From Candidatus Nomurabacteria bacterium GW2011_GWB1_43_19 (lineage in GTDB: Bacteria; Patescibacteriota; Minisyncoccia; Phycocordibacterales; UBA9973), in contig LCGB01000002.1 in the NCBI GenBank assembly GCA_000999465.1, positions 1-47,695 on the forward strand: 47,695 nucleotides of DNA, in the 5' to 3' direction. Below are positions 8,000-16,779 of this stretch, one piece after another. A model generated the notes under the pieces. That model ran no database searches, was not told the DNA's origin, and saw nothing but the letters and a program-made list of their open reading frames with translations. How positions within the stretch are numbered: the stretch's first letter is position 1; every line of letters starts with the position of its first letter. Made by a program: the position numbers and the translations under genes.

Positions 8000-10150
8000 A
8001 TGGAAAGGGATTATCCGCTGGAAAAAGTCAGGAATATTGGAATTATCGCACACATTGACGCGGGCAAAACGACCACGACCGAGCGCGTGCTTTTTTATAC
8101 CGGCGTTTCGCACAAAATCGGCGAGGTGCATGAAGGCGATACGGTGACCGACTGGATGGAACAGGAGCGCGAGCGCGGTATCACTATCACTTCCGCGGCG
8201 GTAACTTGTTTCTGGACGCCGACCTATACGAGTCCCACCGACAAATCAAAAAAACACCGTTTTAATATTATTGATACTCCGGGACACATTGATTTTACCG
8301 TAGAAGTGAAGAGGTCTCTCCGTGTCTTAGATGGCGCCGTAGTAGTTTTTGACGGAGTGGCCGGAGTTGAACCCCAGTCGGAGACAAACTGGCGCTATGC
8401 GGACGAAGCAAAAGTTCCGCGCGTCTGCTTCATCAATAAATTGGACCGCATCGGCGCCTCTTTTGAACATTCATATGCGACCATTTTAGACAGATTGAGC
8501 AAGAAAGCCGTCCGCATGCAGATTCCGGTTGGGCTGGAGGAAAAGCACGAAGGTGTCATTGACTTGCTCCGCATGAAGGCCTACTACTTTGAAGGCGAAA
8601 TGGGTAACCAGGTTATTGAAAAGGAAATTCCGGAGAATTTGAAAGCGGACGCAGAAAAATACCATTCCGAACTGATAGAAAAAATCGTTGAAATGGATGA
8701 AGCGATGATGACTGAATACCTGGAAGGGGTAATTCCCGACCTTGATATTTTAAAGAAAACTCTCCGCAAGGCGGTGATCGCCAATGAAATTTTTCCGGTC
8801 TTTGCCGGCAGCGCGCTCAAAAACAAAGGCGTCCAGCTGGTGCTGGACGCCGTGGTGGATTATCTACCGGCGCCGACGGATATTCCGCCGATTCCGGGCA
8901 TAAATCCGGACACCGAAGAACACCTGGTGCGGCATGCTTCCGACTCCGAGCCCTTTGCGGCACTTGCTTTCAAAGTGGCGACCGATCCGTTTGTCGGGCA
9001 GATTATTTTCTTCCGCGTTTATTCCGGTTCCCTCTTGGCCGGAAGTTATGTTTACAATCCGCGCACGCGCAACAAGGAACGCATCGGGCGAATTTTAAGA
9101 ATGCATGCTAACGACCGCGAAGAAGTGAAACAGGTTTTTGCCGGAGAAATCGCGGCCGCGGTTGGGCTCAAAGATACGATTACCTCGGATACCATTTGCG
9201 ACGAGAACAATCCCATTGAATTAAACAGAATCGTCTTTCCGGAACCGGTCATCTCTCTTAGGATTGAGCCGAAGACCAAAGCCGACCAGGAAAAAATGGG
9301 CATGGCGCTTAATCGTCTGGCACAAGAAGATCCTACTTTCAAGGTCTCTACCGACCAGGAGACAGGCGAGACGATTATCGCCGGAATGGGAGAACTTCAT
9401 TTGGAAATTATCGTGGATCGCATGAAGCGCGAATTTACGGTAGAGGCGAACGTAGGGAAACCGCAAGTCGCCTATCGTGAAACCATCACCGGCAAATCTG
9501 AGGCCGAAGGAAAATATATTAAACAATCCGGCGGACGCGGAAACTACGGGCATGTGAAGATAAAAGTAAAGCCAATGGAAATGCTCTCCAAAGAAGAGCT
9601 GGAGGACCTGCCGAAGAACACCAAGCGCTCCGAAGGATTTGAATTCGTTAACAACATCAAAGGCGGAGTTATCCCGCAGGAATATATTGTACCTTGCGAA
9701 AAAGGATTCAAAGAAGGCCTGGACCGCGGGGTCTTGGCCGGATTTAAGATGGTTAATGTGTCGGTTGACCTCTGGGACGGGTCCTACCACGAAGTGGATT
9801 CCAACGAAATGGCTTTCAAAATTGCCGCGTCCATGGCCATTCAGGATGCCTGCAAGCGCGCCAATCCGGTAATCCTGGAACCAATGATGAAAGTGGAAGT
9901 TGTCACCCCGGAGAAATTCATGGGAGACGTTACCGGCAACCTTTCTTCCAAGCGGGCGCTGATTGAAGGCATGGAAGATCGCGGAATGAACAAAGTCATC
10001 AAGGCAATCGTGCCTCTCTCCGAAATGTTCGGCTACATGACGGGTCTGCGTTCTATGACCGAAGGCCGCGCTTCCTTCACAATGGAATTTTTTAGGTACG
10101 ATATAGTCCCACAAAATGTGGCTGAAACTATTATTGCTGCGAGAAAATAA
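8000..10150 (+). CDS. fusA: Elongation factor G
   Basis: Translocation GTPase, 716 residues. G1 is HIDAGKTT (18-25), DTPGH is G3, NKLDR is G4, and all five EF-G domains follow, ending in [11 protein letters not shown]. Normal length. Third gene of the str group. tuf does not follow: a terminator and a pyrimidine biosynthesis block lie between them. The starts MERDYPLEK... and [16 protein letters not shown] fit the usual N-terminus. Confidence 0.98.
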   Translation: MERDYPLEKVRNIGIIAHIDAGKTTTTERVLFYTGVSHKIGEVHEGDTVTDWMEQERERGITITSAAVTCFWTPTYTSPTDKSKKHRFNIIDTPGHIDFTVEVKRSLRVLDGAVVVFDGVAGVEPQSETNWRYADEAKVPRVCFINKLDRIGASFEHSYATILDRLSKKAVRMQIPVGLEEKHEGVIDLLRMKAYYFEGEMGNQVIEKEIPENLKADAEKYHSELIEKIVEMDEAMMTEYLEGVIPDLDILKKTLRKAVIANEIFPVFAGSALKNKGVQLVLDAVVDYLPAPTDIPPIPGINPDTEEHLVRHASDSEPFAALAFKVATDPFVGQIIFFRVYSGSLLAGSYVYNPRTRNKERIGRILRMHANDREEVKQVFAGEIAAAVGLKDTITSDTICDENNPIELNRIVFPEPVISLRIEPKTKADQEKMGMALNRLAQEDPTFKVSTDQETGETIIAGMGELHLEIIVDRMKREFTVEANVGKPQVAYRETITGKSEAEGKYIKQSGGRGNYGHVKIKVKPMEMLSKEELEDLPKNTKRSEGFEFVNNIKGGVIPQEYIVPCEKGFKEGLDRGVLAGFKMVNVSVDLWDGSYHEVDSNEMAFKIAASMAIQDACKRANPVILEPMMKVEVVTPEKFMGDVTGNLSSKRALIEGMEDRGMNKVIKAIVPLSEMFGYMTGLRSMTEGRASFTMEFFRYDIVPQNVAETIIAARK

Positions 10151-10175
10151 AAACTACTCAATTGAGTAGTTTTTT
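10150..10175 (+). terminator. Intrinsic terminator of the str operon
   Basis: Perfect 24-bp palindrome (AAAACTACTCAA at 10150-10161 and its complement at 10162-10173) ending in a T run. It begins on the last base of the fusA stop codon. Confidence 0.85.
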
Positions 10176-10183
10176 GCTACTAT
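10175..10183 (+). promoter_or_regulatory. Leaderless promoter of pyrD
   Basis: TGC-TACTAT ends 7 nt before the pyrD ATG at 10191 and overlaps the T run of the fusA terminator. Confidence 0.5.
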
Positions 10184-10190
10184 ACTAATA

Positions 10191-11276
10191 ATGCTTCACA
10201 CGCCCTTCTACGACCCGGAAAAATCATATGAAGAGAATTTTGAGCAAGGTCCTTTCGGAACTTTTTCTGACGGACAAAGTGTGCAAAGTGTGCAAAGTGT
10301 GCAAAGTTCGACTTTGCACAAATATGATTTTCTCGGCTTTAAAGTTAATTCGCCATTTGGCATTCCGGCTGGGCCGCTTATCAATGGGAAATTCGTGCAA
10401 GCGGCGTTTGATAAAGGTTTTGATATTTGCGTTTACAAAACGGTCCGCAGTAAAAAATATCCGTGCCATCCGTGGCCCAATGTGCTTTCGGTAAAAATTG
10501 ACGGAGATTTAACTCTGGAAAAAGCAAAAGGTAAATTAATTGCGGACAGAAATTATCATGAACCCCTCTCCATTACCAATTCTTTCGGTGTGCCTTCTTT
10601 TGAACCGGACTTCTGGCAAAAAGACCTGGCAGAGGCCGTAAAAAATGCGCAACCGGGGCAGGTCGTTGTCGGTTCTTTTCAGGGTACCAAAAAAGAAGGG
10701 CAAAGCGTTGAGGATTACATCAACGATTACCGTATTACGGCTAAAATGCTTAAAGATACCGGAGTGAAAGTGGTGGAAGTAAATTTAAGTTGTCCTAACG
10801 AAGGAACAAACAATTTACTTTGTTATGACACGAAGCGCAGCGTATTGGTGGCTCGGGCAATCAAGGAAGTCATCGGGAAAATTCCTTTGATAATAAAGAT
10901 TGCATATTTTAAAGACAGCGAAGAACTGAGCAATCTGGTAAAAGAAATTGGCAATATTGTGCAGGGCATTTCTGCTATCAACACTATTCCCGCAGAAATT
11001 GTGAATGAAGCGGGGGAGCAGACGCTTCCGGGGGAAGGAAGGTCAAAGAGTGGGGTCTGCGGGCATGCCATCAAATGGGCCGGACTGGAAATGGTCCGAA
11101 AATTAAAGAAGCTGCGCGAAGAATTCGGATACTCCTACACCATTATCGGTATCGGTGGAGTGATGAATGCGGATGATTTCTTTGAATACCGCAAAGCCGG
11201 GGCAGACGCGGTGATGTCGGCAACCGGGGCGATGTGGAACCTGCATCTTGCCAAGGAGATAAAATCCCGACTCTAA
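10191..11276 (+). CDS. pyrD: Dihydroorotate dehydrogenase
   Basis: FMN enzyme oxidising dihydroorotate to orotate, the fourth step of UMP synthesis. TIM-barrel landmarks: NSPFGIPAGPLING (53-66), NLSCPNEG (198-205), and IGIGGVMNADDFFEYRKAGADAV toward the C-terminus for phosphate binding. 361 residues, longer than class 1A enzymes because of an N-terminal segment that includes a threefold Ser-Val-Gln repeat (about 30-38) encoded by tandem 9-mers and a palindrome. No pyrK partner is nearby, so a class 1 enzyme is likely. First of pyrD-pyrE-pyrF. Confidence 0.9.
   Translation: MLHTPFYDPEKSYEENFEQGPFGTFSDGQSVQSVQSVQSSTLHKYDFLGFKVNSPFGIPAGPLINGKFVQAAFDKGFDICVYKTVRSKKYPCHPWPNVLSVKIDGDLTLEKAKGKLIADRNYHEPLSITNSFGVPSFEPDFWQKDLAEAVKNAQPGQVVVGSFQGTKKEGQSVEDYINDYRITAKMLKDTGVKVVEVNLSCPNEGTNNLLCYDTKRSVLVARAIKEVIGKIPLIIKIAYFKDSEELSNLVKEIGNIVQGISAINTIPAEIVNEAGEQTLPGEGRSKSGVCGHAIKWAGLEMVRKLKKLREEFGYSYTIIGIGGVMNADDFFEYRKAGADAVMSATGAMWNLHLAKEIKSRL
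10279..10320 (+). repeat. Tandem 9-mers and hairpin inside pyrD
   Basis: GTGTGCAAA is repeated three times in tandem (10279-10305). The last copy runs into a 10-bp perfect hairpin, TGTGCAAAGT (10298-10307), loop TCG, ACTTTGCACA (10311-10320). The insert keeps frame and encodes SVQ repeats. Confidence 0.85.
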
Positions 11277-11306
11277 CAAGTCGTGGATCCTCGACTAAAG
11301 TCGGGA
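11265..11306 (+). repeat. Palindrome spanning the pyrD stop, before pyrE
   Basis: TCCCGACT (11265-11272) pairs with AGTCGGGA (11299-11306), and AGTCG (11279-11283) with CGACT (11292-11296) inside. The outer arm overlaps the last pyrD codons. It ends 19 nt before the pyrE ATG, like the ribosomal cluster palindromes. Confidence 0.6.
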
Positions 11307-11325
11307 GAAAAGCTAGGATAAAGCC

Positions 11326-11949
11326 ATGAGTGAAACTATTGACATTCTTAAAAAGACCGGAGCGTTGCTGACCAACGGCCATTTCGTAGGGACATCCGGC
11401 CGGCATATTGATACTTATGTAAACAAGGATGCTCTTTATACCCACCCCAAAGAAACTTCCAGAATTTGCGAGTTGATGGCGGAAAAGGTAAAGAACCTTG
11501 ATATTGACGCAGTTGTCGGTCCCGCGCTCGGCGGAATAGTTTTATCGCAGTGGACCGCCTTTCATCTGTCCAAAATCAAACAGAAAGATATTTTAGCTCT
11601 TTATACCGAAAAAACTTCCGATGGCGGGCAGAAATTAACTCGGGGTTACAACAAAGCCGCGGCAGGAAAAAATATCTTGGTGGTGGAAGATGCTCCGACC
11701 ACCGGCGGTTCGGCCAAAAAAGTAATTGACGTTGTGAATACTGCCCAAGGCAAAGTGGTTGCCATGAGTGTGATGGTGAATAAAAATCCGAAAGAAGTCA
11801 CTTCTAATTTTTTTGGAGTTCCGTTTTTCCCCCTGGCGGAGTTTGAAATCCAGTCCTATGAAGCGGCCGATTGTCTGATGTGTAAAAAAGGTATTCCGAT
11901 AAATACTACGGTTGGCCACGGAAAAAAATTCTTGGAATCCAAAAAGTAA
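11326..11949 (+). CDS. pyrE: Orotate phosphoribosyltransferase
   Basis: Converts orotate and PRPP to OMP. The PRPP-binding motif is VVEDAPTTGGSA (119-130), and VVGPALGGIVLS (63-74) forms the nucleotide-binding loop region. 207 residues, normal for the family. The C-terminus carries a Cys pair (CLMCKKGIPINT) seen in some OPRTases. It lies between pyrD and pyrF on the same strand, so OMP passes directly to the next product. No SD. Confidence 0.92.
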   Translation: MSETIDILKKTGALLTNGHFVGTSGRHIDTYVNKDALYTHPKETSRICELMAEKVKNLDIDAVVGPALGGIVLSQWTAFHLSKIKQKDILALYTEKTSDGGQKLTRGYNKAAAGKNILVVEDAPTTGGSAKKVIDVVNTAQGKVVAMSVMVNKNPKEVTSNFFGVPFFPLAEFEIQSYEAADCLMCKKGIPINTTVGHGKKFLESKK

Positions 11950-11965
11950 ACTAGAATTAATTGTA

Positions 11966-11997
11966 TTATCAAAATTGACGGCCGTCAAAAGTGATAA
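11966..11997. promoter_or_regulatory. Inverted-repeat operator candidate before pyrF
   Basis: TTATCA (11966-11971) and TGATAA (11992-11997) flank a perfect palindrome TTGACGGCCGTCAA (11975-11988). A near copy with the same 20-nt inner spacing is at 46247-46278, and its outer half-sites recur over the promoter of the PaaX-like gene at 46785-46818. Confidence 0.55.
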
Positions 11998-12007
11998 CAA
12001 AAGTAAA

Positions 12008-12826
12008 ATGAGTATCCTGGACAAATACAACAAAAGAGCCAAAGAAATAAATTCACTTCTTTGTGTGGGGCTGGATTCGGATTATAAGAAAATACCCGAC
12101 AGATTTTTGACCAATGAGATGCCACAATTTGCCTTCAATAAATGGCTGATTGAGGAAACCCAAGAATACGCTGCGGCTTTTAAAATAAACATCGCTTTCT
12201 ATGAGGCGCGGGGAGACCAGGGCCTAAAGGAACTGAAAGAAACCATGGAATATTTACGGGTTTATTATCCGGACATATTTCTAATCTGTGACTCTAAAAG
12301 GGCCGATATCGGCAATACCAATCAGGGATATGTTAACGAACTTTTTGATTGGTTCGGCTTCGACGCGATCACTTTGCATCCGTATCTGGGCGGAGAGGCA
12401 TTACAGCCATTTTTGGACAGAAAAGACAAGGGCTGTATCATTTTATGTCGAACCTCAAATCCCGGCGCCGGAGAATTGCAGGATTTGGAATTAAGAAAAC
12501 CCTTCAATTCCGCTCAGAGCAAGCAACTTTGGCAAATTGTTGCCGAAAAAGTTTATTATGACTGGAATAAAAATAACAATTGTATGCTGGTTGTCGGCGC
12601 GACTTATCCGGAAGAAATGAAAAAAATCAGAAACATTGCCGGCGACATGACTTTTCTGGTGCCCGGCATTGGCGCGCAGGGGGGCAGCGTGGCAAAGGTG
12701 ATGAAAGCGGGACTCAATAGCCAAAACCTCGGCCTCATTATCAATTCTTCCCGCGGCATAATTTTTTCCGAAAATCCCAAAAAGGAGGCCCAAAGGCTTT
12801 GTGAAGAAATTCGCAGATTTATGTGA
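12008..12826 (+). CDS. pyrF: Orotidine-5'-phosphate decarboxylase, type 2
   Basis: Final step of UMP synthesis, OMP to UMP. DSKRADIGNT (95-104) carries the catalytic Asp-Lys-Asp set, and VPGIGAQGG and NSSRGI toward the C-terminus bind phosphate. 272 residues is the longer type 2 class. The ATG at 12008 is chosen; the open frame upstream (from 11912) overlaps pyrE and contains the operator-like palindrome. The TGA stop overlaps the extended -10 of the next gene. Confidence 0.9.
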   Translation: MSILDKYNKRAKEINSLLCVGLDSDYKKIPDRFLTNEMPQFAFNKWLIEETQEYAAAFKINIAFYEARGDQGLKELKETMEYLRVYYPDIFLICDSKRADIGNTNQGYVNELFDWFGFDAITLHPYLGGEALQPFLDRKDKGCIILCRTSNPGAGELQDLELRKPFNSAQSKQLWQIVAEKVYYDWNKNNNCMLVVGATYPEEMKKIRNIAGDMTFLVPGIGAQGGSVAKVMKAGLNSQNLGLIINSSRGIIFSENPKKEAQRLCEEIRRFM

Positions 12827-12832
12827 TATAAT
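12824..12832 (+). promoter_or_regulatory. Leaderless promoter overlapping the pyrF stop codon
   Basis: TGA-TATAAT, where TGA is the pyrF stop itself. The hexamer ends 6 nt before the ATG at 12839. Confidence 0.6.
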
Positions 12833-12838
12833 TAAATT

Positions 12839-13135
12839 ATGAATTTAGAAAGAAAAACAGGAGTATCGGAACAAAAAAAAGAGATACGCCTTTCCTGGTT
12901 TATCGGCAACGGCAGGGAAGGTGTCGGCATAGAGTCCGTATCTTTTTCCACGGAATTTGCCAATCTGGATGAAGCAAATATTATCCGGTGCATGATGGAG
13001 GGAGGGGAAGAGAACGAAAAAACGGTAAAAAGAATAACGGGTTTCAGTATTGATGAGCTAGAGCACAAAAGGATGGAATTGAAGAGGAGATACAGAGGAA
13101 AGACAAGAGCCCCGTTCAATTTTGATCTGGTTTAA
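12839..13135 (+). CDS. Hypothetical protein, 98 aa
   Basis: I do not recognise this protein. It is 98 residues, charged and soluble, with no signal peptide or membrane segment. The N-terminal half looks like beta strands with alternating hydrophobic residues (IRLSWFIGNG, GIESVSFSTEF). The second half is helical and basic (DELEHKRMELKRRYRGKTR). A consensus -10 exactly 6 nt upstream supports expression. It sits between the pyr genes and tuf without an obvious link to either. Confidence 0.6.
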   Translation: MNLERKTGVSEQKKEIRLSWFIGNGREGVGIESVSFSTEFANLDEANIIRCMMEGGEENEKTVKRITGFSIDELEHKRMELKRRYRGKTRAPFNFDLV

Positions 13136-13173
13136 CGATTCCGCTCCGCCGTAATTGCCGAATATCTCCCTAT

Positions 13174-13292
13174 TTGACAAAGCTTTTAAATTTGTTAGTA
13201 TACTAATAACTGCACTTTTTTGCAGTTTTTGTTTTGCCCGCGCTTAAGGCGGGGTAAAATTTATTAATTATTAGTTAATTTTACTAATAATT
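13174..13292 (+). promoter_or_regulatory. tuf promoter and structured leader
   Basis: TTGACA (13174-13179), 16 bp, TAGTAT (13196-13201) in the context TTTGTTAGTAT, +1 near 13208. A mini-terminator starts at 13210: CTGCA (13210-13214), TGCAG (13221-13225), then five T. Next come a GC hairpin CCCGC/GCGGG (13237-13253) and a 10-bp AT hairpin (13266-13275 with 13283-13292). The leader is about 140 nt. Confidence 0.65.
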
Positions 13293-13348
13293 AGGCCTTA
13301 GCGACTGGTTCTCGTACGTTAAGTTTTAGTTATTAGTCCAATTTGTAT

Positions 13349-14542
13349 ATGGCAGAAGAATTTAAGAGAGACAAGCCGCACATTAATGTCGGCACCATCG
13401 GCCACGTGGATCACGGCAAGACCACACTGACCGCCGCCATCCTTCACGTGCTCAATATGGCAGGAAAAACGGTGCGACTTCGCGGCGTTGACCAAATTGA
13501 CAATGCTCCCGAGGAAAAAGCGCGGGGAATTACAATTAACATTTCCCACAACGAGTACGCGACCGATGCCCGTCACTATGCGCACATTGACGCTCCCGGA
13601 CACGCGGACTATATCAAGAACATGATTACCGGCGCAGCCCAGATGGATGGCGCTATTCTCGTGGTTGCTGCCACCGATGGAGCAATGCCGCAGACCCGCG
13701 AACACGTGCTTCTTGCAAAACAAGTCGGTGTGCCAAAGATTATTGTTTTTCTCAATAAGTGCGATATGGTTGACGATAAAGATATGATTGATCTCGTTGA
13801 AGAGGAAATCCGCGAATTACTCACCAAGCAAGGCTTTGACGGCGCTGGCGCTCCGGTTATCCGTGGTTCCGCTCTCAAAGGACTTGAGGCAAAATCTCTT
13901 GACGACGAATGGGCAAAGAAAATAACGGAACTTGTGGAAGCTCTGGATACATATATCCCGATTCCCGAGAGAGACATCAAGAAACCCTTCCTTATGCCTG
14001 TTGAAGACATCTTTTCAATTGAAGGCCGAGGCACAGTAGTAACCGGTAAAATTGAGAGAGGAGTAGTGAAAGTCGGTGAAGAAGTGGAAGTTGTCGGAAT
14101 CAAACCTACCCAAAAGACCACCGTTACAGGAATTGAGATGTTTAACAAAAATCTTCAGGAAGGAATGGCTGGCGATAATGCCGGTATTCTCCTGCGAGGA
14201 CTCAAGAAAGAAGATATTACTCGCGGACAGGTTCTCGCTAAGCCGGGAACAGTTACTCCGCATGACAACTTTACCTGTGAAATATACGTTTTAAAAAAGG
14301 AGGAAGGCGGACGCCACACCCCGTTCTTCAAGGGTTACAAGCCTCAGTTTTATATCCGAACTACGGATGTGACTGGCGACGTGACTCTTGCCGAAGGCAC
14401 GGAAATGGTTATGCCGGGTGATACAGTAAAGATTACGGTTAAATTGGTTACCCCGGTGGCGTTGGAAGAAGCGCAGAGGTTTGCCATCCGCGAAGGAGGC
14501 AAGACCGTCGGCGCGGGAGTTGTTACAAAAATCTTGGGTTAA
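13349..14542 (+). CDS. tuf: Elongation factor Tu
   Basis: GTPase that delivers aminoacyl-tRNA. 397 residues from the ATG at 13349 ([18 protein letters not shown]); a TTG at 13343 gives two more residues but is unlikely. GHVDHGKTT is G1, DAPGH is G3, NKCDM is G4, and domains 2 and 3 are complete, ending in [10 protein letters not shown]. It is followed by rpsJ 33 nt downstream, the common tuf-S10 junction, but is separated from fusA by the pyr block. Confidence 0.98.
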   Translation: MAEEFKRDKPHINVGTIGHVDHGKTTLTAAILHVLNMAGKTVRLRGVDQIDNAPEEKARGITINISHNEYATDARHYAHIDAPGHADYIKNMITGAAQMDGAILVVAATDGAMPQTREHVLLAKQVGVPKIIVFLNKCDMVDDKDMIDLVEEEIRELLTKQGFDGAGAPVIRGSALKGLEAKSLDDEWAKKITELVEALDTYIPIPERDIKKPFLMPVEDIFSIEGRGTVVTGKIERGVVKVGEEVEVVGIKPTQKTTVTGIEMFNKNLQEGMAGDNAGILLRGLKKEDITRGQVLAKPGTVTPHDNFTCEIYVLKKEEGGRHTPFFKGYKPQFYIRTTDVTGDVTLAEGTEMVMPGDTVKITVKLVTPVALEEAQRFAIREGGKTVGAGVVTKILG

Positions 14543-14575
14543 TTGGTTAAATAATAGGTTTGAAATTTTAGTTCA

Positions 14576-15037
14576 ATGACAACAACAGAGACAAAAATAA
14601 AAAAACCACGCCCCACCGCCTCTGGTGGGGTCCCGCATAAGGCGGGAAAAACCGCCAAAGCTCCCAAAACGGCGAAAGTTTCCGTTAAAAAAGGGAAGTT
14701 TGCCCGCCGCGCCCCGGTCGGGGCCGAGAGCAAGGTAGTGTTGCGCATCAGGGTTCGCGCTTACGAGAGTAAGATTCTAGATGCTTCAGTCAAGCAGATT
14801 ATGGATACCGCGGTCCGATATGACGCTGTTATTATAGGTCCTGTTCCGTTGCCGACCGAAATAAAAAAATACACAGTCAATCGTTCCGCTTTTATTTACA
14901 AAAACACGCGGGAACAATTCGAAATAAGAGTGCACAAGCGGTTGATTGATATCATAAACCCGAATGCGAAGACCGTTGAGGCTCTGACTAATTTGACCTT
15001 GCCTTCCGGAGTGGATATTGATGTAAAAATGATGTGA
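14576..15037 (+). CDS. rpsJ: Ribosomal protein uS10 with N-terminal extension
   Basis: uS10 binds in the 30S head; its homologue role with NusB in antitermination is known in other bacteria. The core begins near residue 50 (VVLRIRVRAYESKILDASVKQI) and ends LPSGVDIDVKMM. The 153-residue product is about 50 longer than usual. The extra N-terminus is Lys/Pro/Ala-rich and partly encoded by two palindromes (14611-14646). Because an internal start cannot be excluded, the length of the extension in the cell is uncertain. Its TGA stop overlaps the rplC leader. Confidence 0.93.
   Translation: MTTTETKIKKPRPTASGGVPHKAGKTAKAPKTAKVSVKKGKFARRAPVGAESKVVLRIRVRAYESKILDASVKQIMDTAVRYDAVIIGPVPLPTEIKKYTVNRSAFIYKNTREQFEIRVHKRLIDIINPNAKTVEALTNLTLPSGVDIDVKMM
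14611..14646 (+). repeat. Twin palindromes within rpsJ
   Basis: CCCCACC (14611-14617)/GGTGGGG (14624-14630) and CCCGC (14632-14636)/GCGGG (14642-14646) lie in frame in the extra N-terminal segment of uS10. Confidence 0.7.
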
Positions 15038-15044
15038 GTATAGA

Positions 15045-15086
15045 CCACAGGTCGGACCTAGGGAGTTCCCCTAGGTCCGACCTGTG
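15045..15086 (+). repeat. 19-bp perfect hairpin before rplC
   Basis: Arms 15045-15063 and 15068-15086 are perfect complements with a 4-nt loop. The core is GTCGGAC...GTCCGAC. It ends 10 nt before the rplC ATG at 15097. This is the same family as the palindromes at 16721 and 20833. Confidence 0.9.
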
Positions 15087-15096
15087 GAACAAAATT

Positions 15097-15723
15097 ATGA
15101 AATTCATATTAGGGACAAAAGAAAATATGGCCGAGTATTTTTCCGAAAACGGTACTGTCATTCCAATAACGATACTTTCAGCTGGTCCTGTAACCATAAC
15201 GAGAATCTTTGAAAAATCCAAGGATGGTTACAATTCCGTGCAAGTCGGCTACGGCACACAAAAAAAACCCGCCCGACCGGATGACTCCGGTCATTCGGGC
15301 GGGGAAAGAAGAGTTCATAAGCTGTACAAGACGGTAAAAGAATTCAGGTTGAAACCGGCAGATAAAGTTGAAGCCAAAGAAGGGGATGTCATTGACGTTT
15401 CCATTTTTGTTCCGGGCGACAAAGTGACGGTAACAAGCGTTTCCAAAGGTAAAGGTTTCCAGGGCGTAGTTAAACGCCATGGTTTCCACGGCGGTCCGCG
15501 CACTCACGGACAGAAACATTCCGAACGCGAACCGGGAAGTATCGGTGGGGGTTTGCGAACCCATGTACCGAAAGGAACGAGAATGGCCGGCAGAATGGGC
15601 TCTGATCGCATCACGCAGAAAAATCTGCAAATTGTTTTTATTGATAAAGAAAATAATTTAATGCTCGTTAAAGGAGCGATTGCTGGACGGCGTGGAACCT
15701 TGGTAGAAGTAATAAACAGATAA
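15097..15723 (+). CDS. rplC: Ribosomal protein uL3
   Basis: uL3 reaches the peptidyl transferase centre. From the ATG at 15097 (MKFILGTKENMAEYF) it has 208 residues. An in-frame ATG at 15034 overlapping the rpsJ stop would add 21 residues encoded entirely by the palindrome, so it was rejected. The conserved centre GKGFQGVVKRHGFHGGPRTHG and GSIGG are intact. A 12-residue insert (about 57-69) in a surface loop is encoded by a nested palindrome. Start of the rplC-rplD-rplW-rplB run. Confidence 0.95.
   Translation: MKFILGTKENMAEYFSENGTVIPITILSAGPVTITRIFEKSKDGYNSVQVGYGTQKKPARPDDSGHSGGERRVHKLYKTVKEFRLKPADKVEAKEGDVIDVSIFVPGDKVTVTSVSKGKGFQGVVKRHGFHGGPRTHGQKHSEREPGSIGGGLRTHVPKGTRMAGRMGSDRITQKNLQIVFIDKENNLMLVKGAIAGRRGTLVEVINR
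15268..15303 (+). repeat. Nested palindrome inserted in frame in rplC
   Basis: CCCGCCCGA (15268-15276) pairs with TCGGGCGGG (15295-15303). Inside, overlapping the outer arms, GACCGGA (15275-15281) pairs with TCCGGTC (15286-15292). The element is 36 nt, exactly 12 codons, and encodes a Pro/Asp/Gly/Ser-rich loop absent from ordinary uL3. Confidence 0.85.
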
Positions 15724-15724
15724 T

Positions 15725-16384
15725 ATGGAAGCAAAAATATACAACCAAAAAGGCGCCGAAGCGGGCAATATAACTCTTCCGGCAAAAGTTTTTGGAGCTA
15801 AATGGCGCGCGGATTTAGTGCACCAGGTGGTGGAAGGCATGAGGAGCAATAAACGGGCGGGAACTGCTGATACCAAAAGCCGCGGAGAAGTGCGTGGTGG
15901 CGGCAAGAAACCCTGGAAGCAAAAGGGCACCGGACGCGCTCGACACGGCTCATCGAGGAGTCCCATCTGGGTGGGCGGAGGCGTTACCCACGGGCCGCTG
16001 GTGGAGAAAAATTACAAGAGAAAAATCACCAAAAAAATGCGCGCACAAGCTCTTTTTTCCGTCCTCTCCAAGAAATTGAAAGATAACGAAATAATTTTTG
16101 TAGATTCACTCTCTTTTTCCTCAATCAAAACCAAATCCGCCGTGGATGCAATGAAGAGCCTGGCTAAAGTAAGCGGCTTCAAACCTCTTGCGAATTCAAA
16201 AAAACCCCGAGTCTTAATCGCGCTAATGGAACGCAACGAAAAAGCGGAAAAAAGCCTCAGAAATTTGCCTCAGCTTGAAATAGTATTCCTTAAAAATTTA
16301 AATCCGATGGACGTGCTGAATTACCAGTATCTTTTAATAGAAAGTCCGATAGAGGCCGTTAAATTTTTAGAATCACGAGGTTAA
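15725..16384 (+). CDS. rplD: Ribosomal protein uL4
   Basis: uL4 lines the exit tunnel; in E. coli it also autoregulates the S10 operon. 219 residues with the tunnel-loop motif GGKKPWKQKGTGRARHGSSRSP (about 58-79) and GGGVTHGP following. It starts 1 nt after the rplC stop, so coupled translation is likely. Length is normal. No evidence for the E. coli type S10 leader was seen. Confidence 0.96.
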   Translation: MEAKIYNQKGAEAGNITLPAKVFGAKWRADLVHQVVEGMRSNKRAGTADTKSRGEVRGGGKKPWKQKGTGRARHGSSRSPIWVGGGVTHGPLVEKNYKRKITKKMRAQALFSVLSKKLKDNEIIFVDSLSFSSIKTKSAVDAMKSLAKVSGFKPLANSKKPRVLIALMERNEKAEKSLRNLPQLEIVFLKNLNPMDVLNYQYLLIESPIEAVKFLESRG

Positions 16385-16394
16385 AGAAATAAAC

Positions 16395-16430
16395 AGGTGT
16401 TGGACACCGGGATTCGGGTGTCCAACACCT
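16395..16430 (+). repeat. 14-bp hairpin before rplW
   Basis: AGGTGTTGGACACC (16395-16408) and its exact complement (16417-16430), loop 8 nt. It ends 20 nt before the rplW ATG. The same sequence family recurs before rplR at 23219-23252. Confidence 0.9.
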
Positions 16431-16450
16431 GGGATTCATAAAAAAACATT

Positions 16451-16720
16451 ATGACAACAATAATCAAAAATCCAAGAGTTACCGAGAAAGCGTCCAATGC
16501 AAACGAGCAGAACGTTTATACTTTTGATATTGCAAAATCCGCCAACAAAACGGAAATCAAAAAGGCCGTTTTCACCCTTTATAAAGTGCTCCCGGTCAGG
16601 ATTAACGTTTTGAGCGTTCCCAGAAAGACCATCATGTCCAAGGGCAAAATCGGGACAAGGGGTGGAGGAAAGAAAGCGGTTGTTTATTTGAAAGGAGGGG
16701 ATAAGATAGAATTTATATAG
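16451..16720 (+). CDS. rplW: Ribosomal protein uL23
   Basis: uL23 lies at the tunnel exit and docks SRP and trigger factor. 89 residues with the N-terminal IIKNPRVTEKA and the pattern NKTEIKKAVFTLYKV typical of the family. Normal length. The stop codon is followed directly by a 46-bp palindrome. Confidence 0.94.
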   Translation: MTTIIKNPRVTEKASNANEQNVYTFDIAKSANKTEIKKAVFTLYKVLPVRINVLSVPRKTIMSKGKIGTRGGGKKAVVYLKGGDKIEFI

Positions 16721-16766
16721 CCCATAAGTCAGACATATGGGAATTCCCATATGTCTGACTTATGGG
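16721..16766 (+). repeat. 46-bp perfect palindrome before rplB
   Basis: 16721-16743 is the exact reverse complement of 16744-16766. The core is GTCAGAC...GAATTC...GTCTGAC. It begins on the base after the rplW stop and ends 13 nt before the rplB ATG at 16780. Confidence 0.95.
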
Positions 16767-16779
16767 AAACAATAATATT

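Noticed and set aside
9221-10114. Long reading frame antisense to fusA (297 codons) and similar ones opposite ribosomal genes
   Set aside because: They mirror highly conserved genes, show no protein-like motifs, and lack promoters or starts of the kind seen in the window.
15034-15096. Upstream ATG of rplC (and 16762 of rplB, 17995 of rpsS, 24156 of rplO)
   Set aside because: The added residues are encoded by palindromes, promoter DNA or the previous gene and match nothing in these families.
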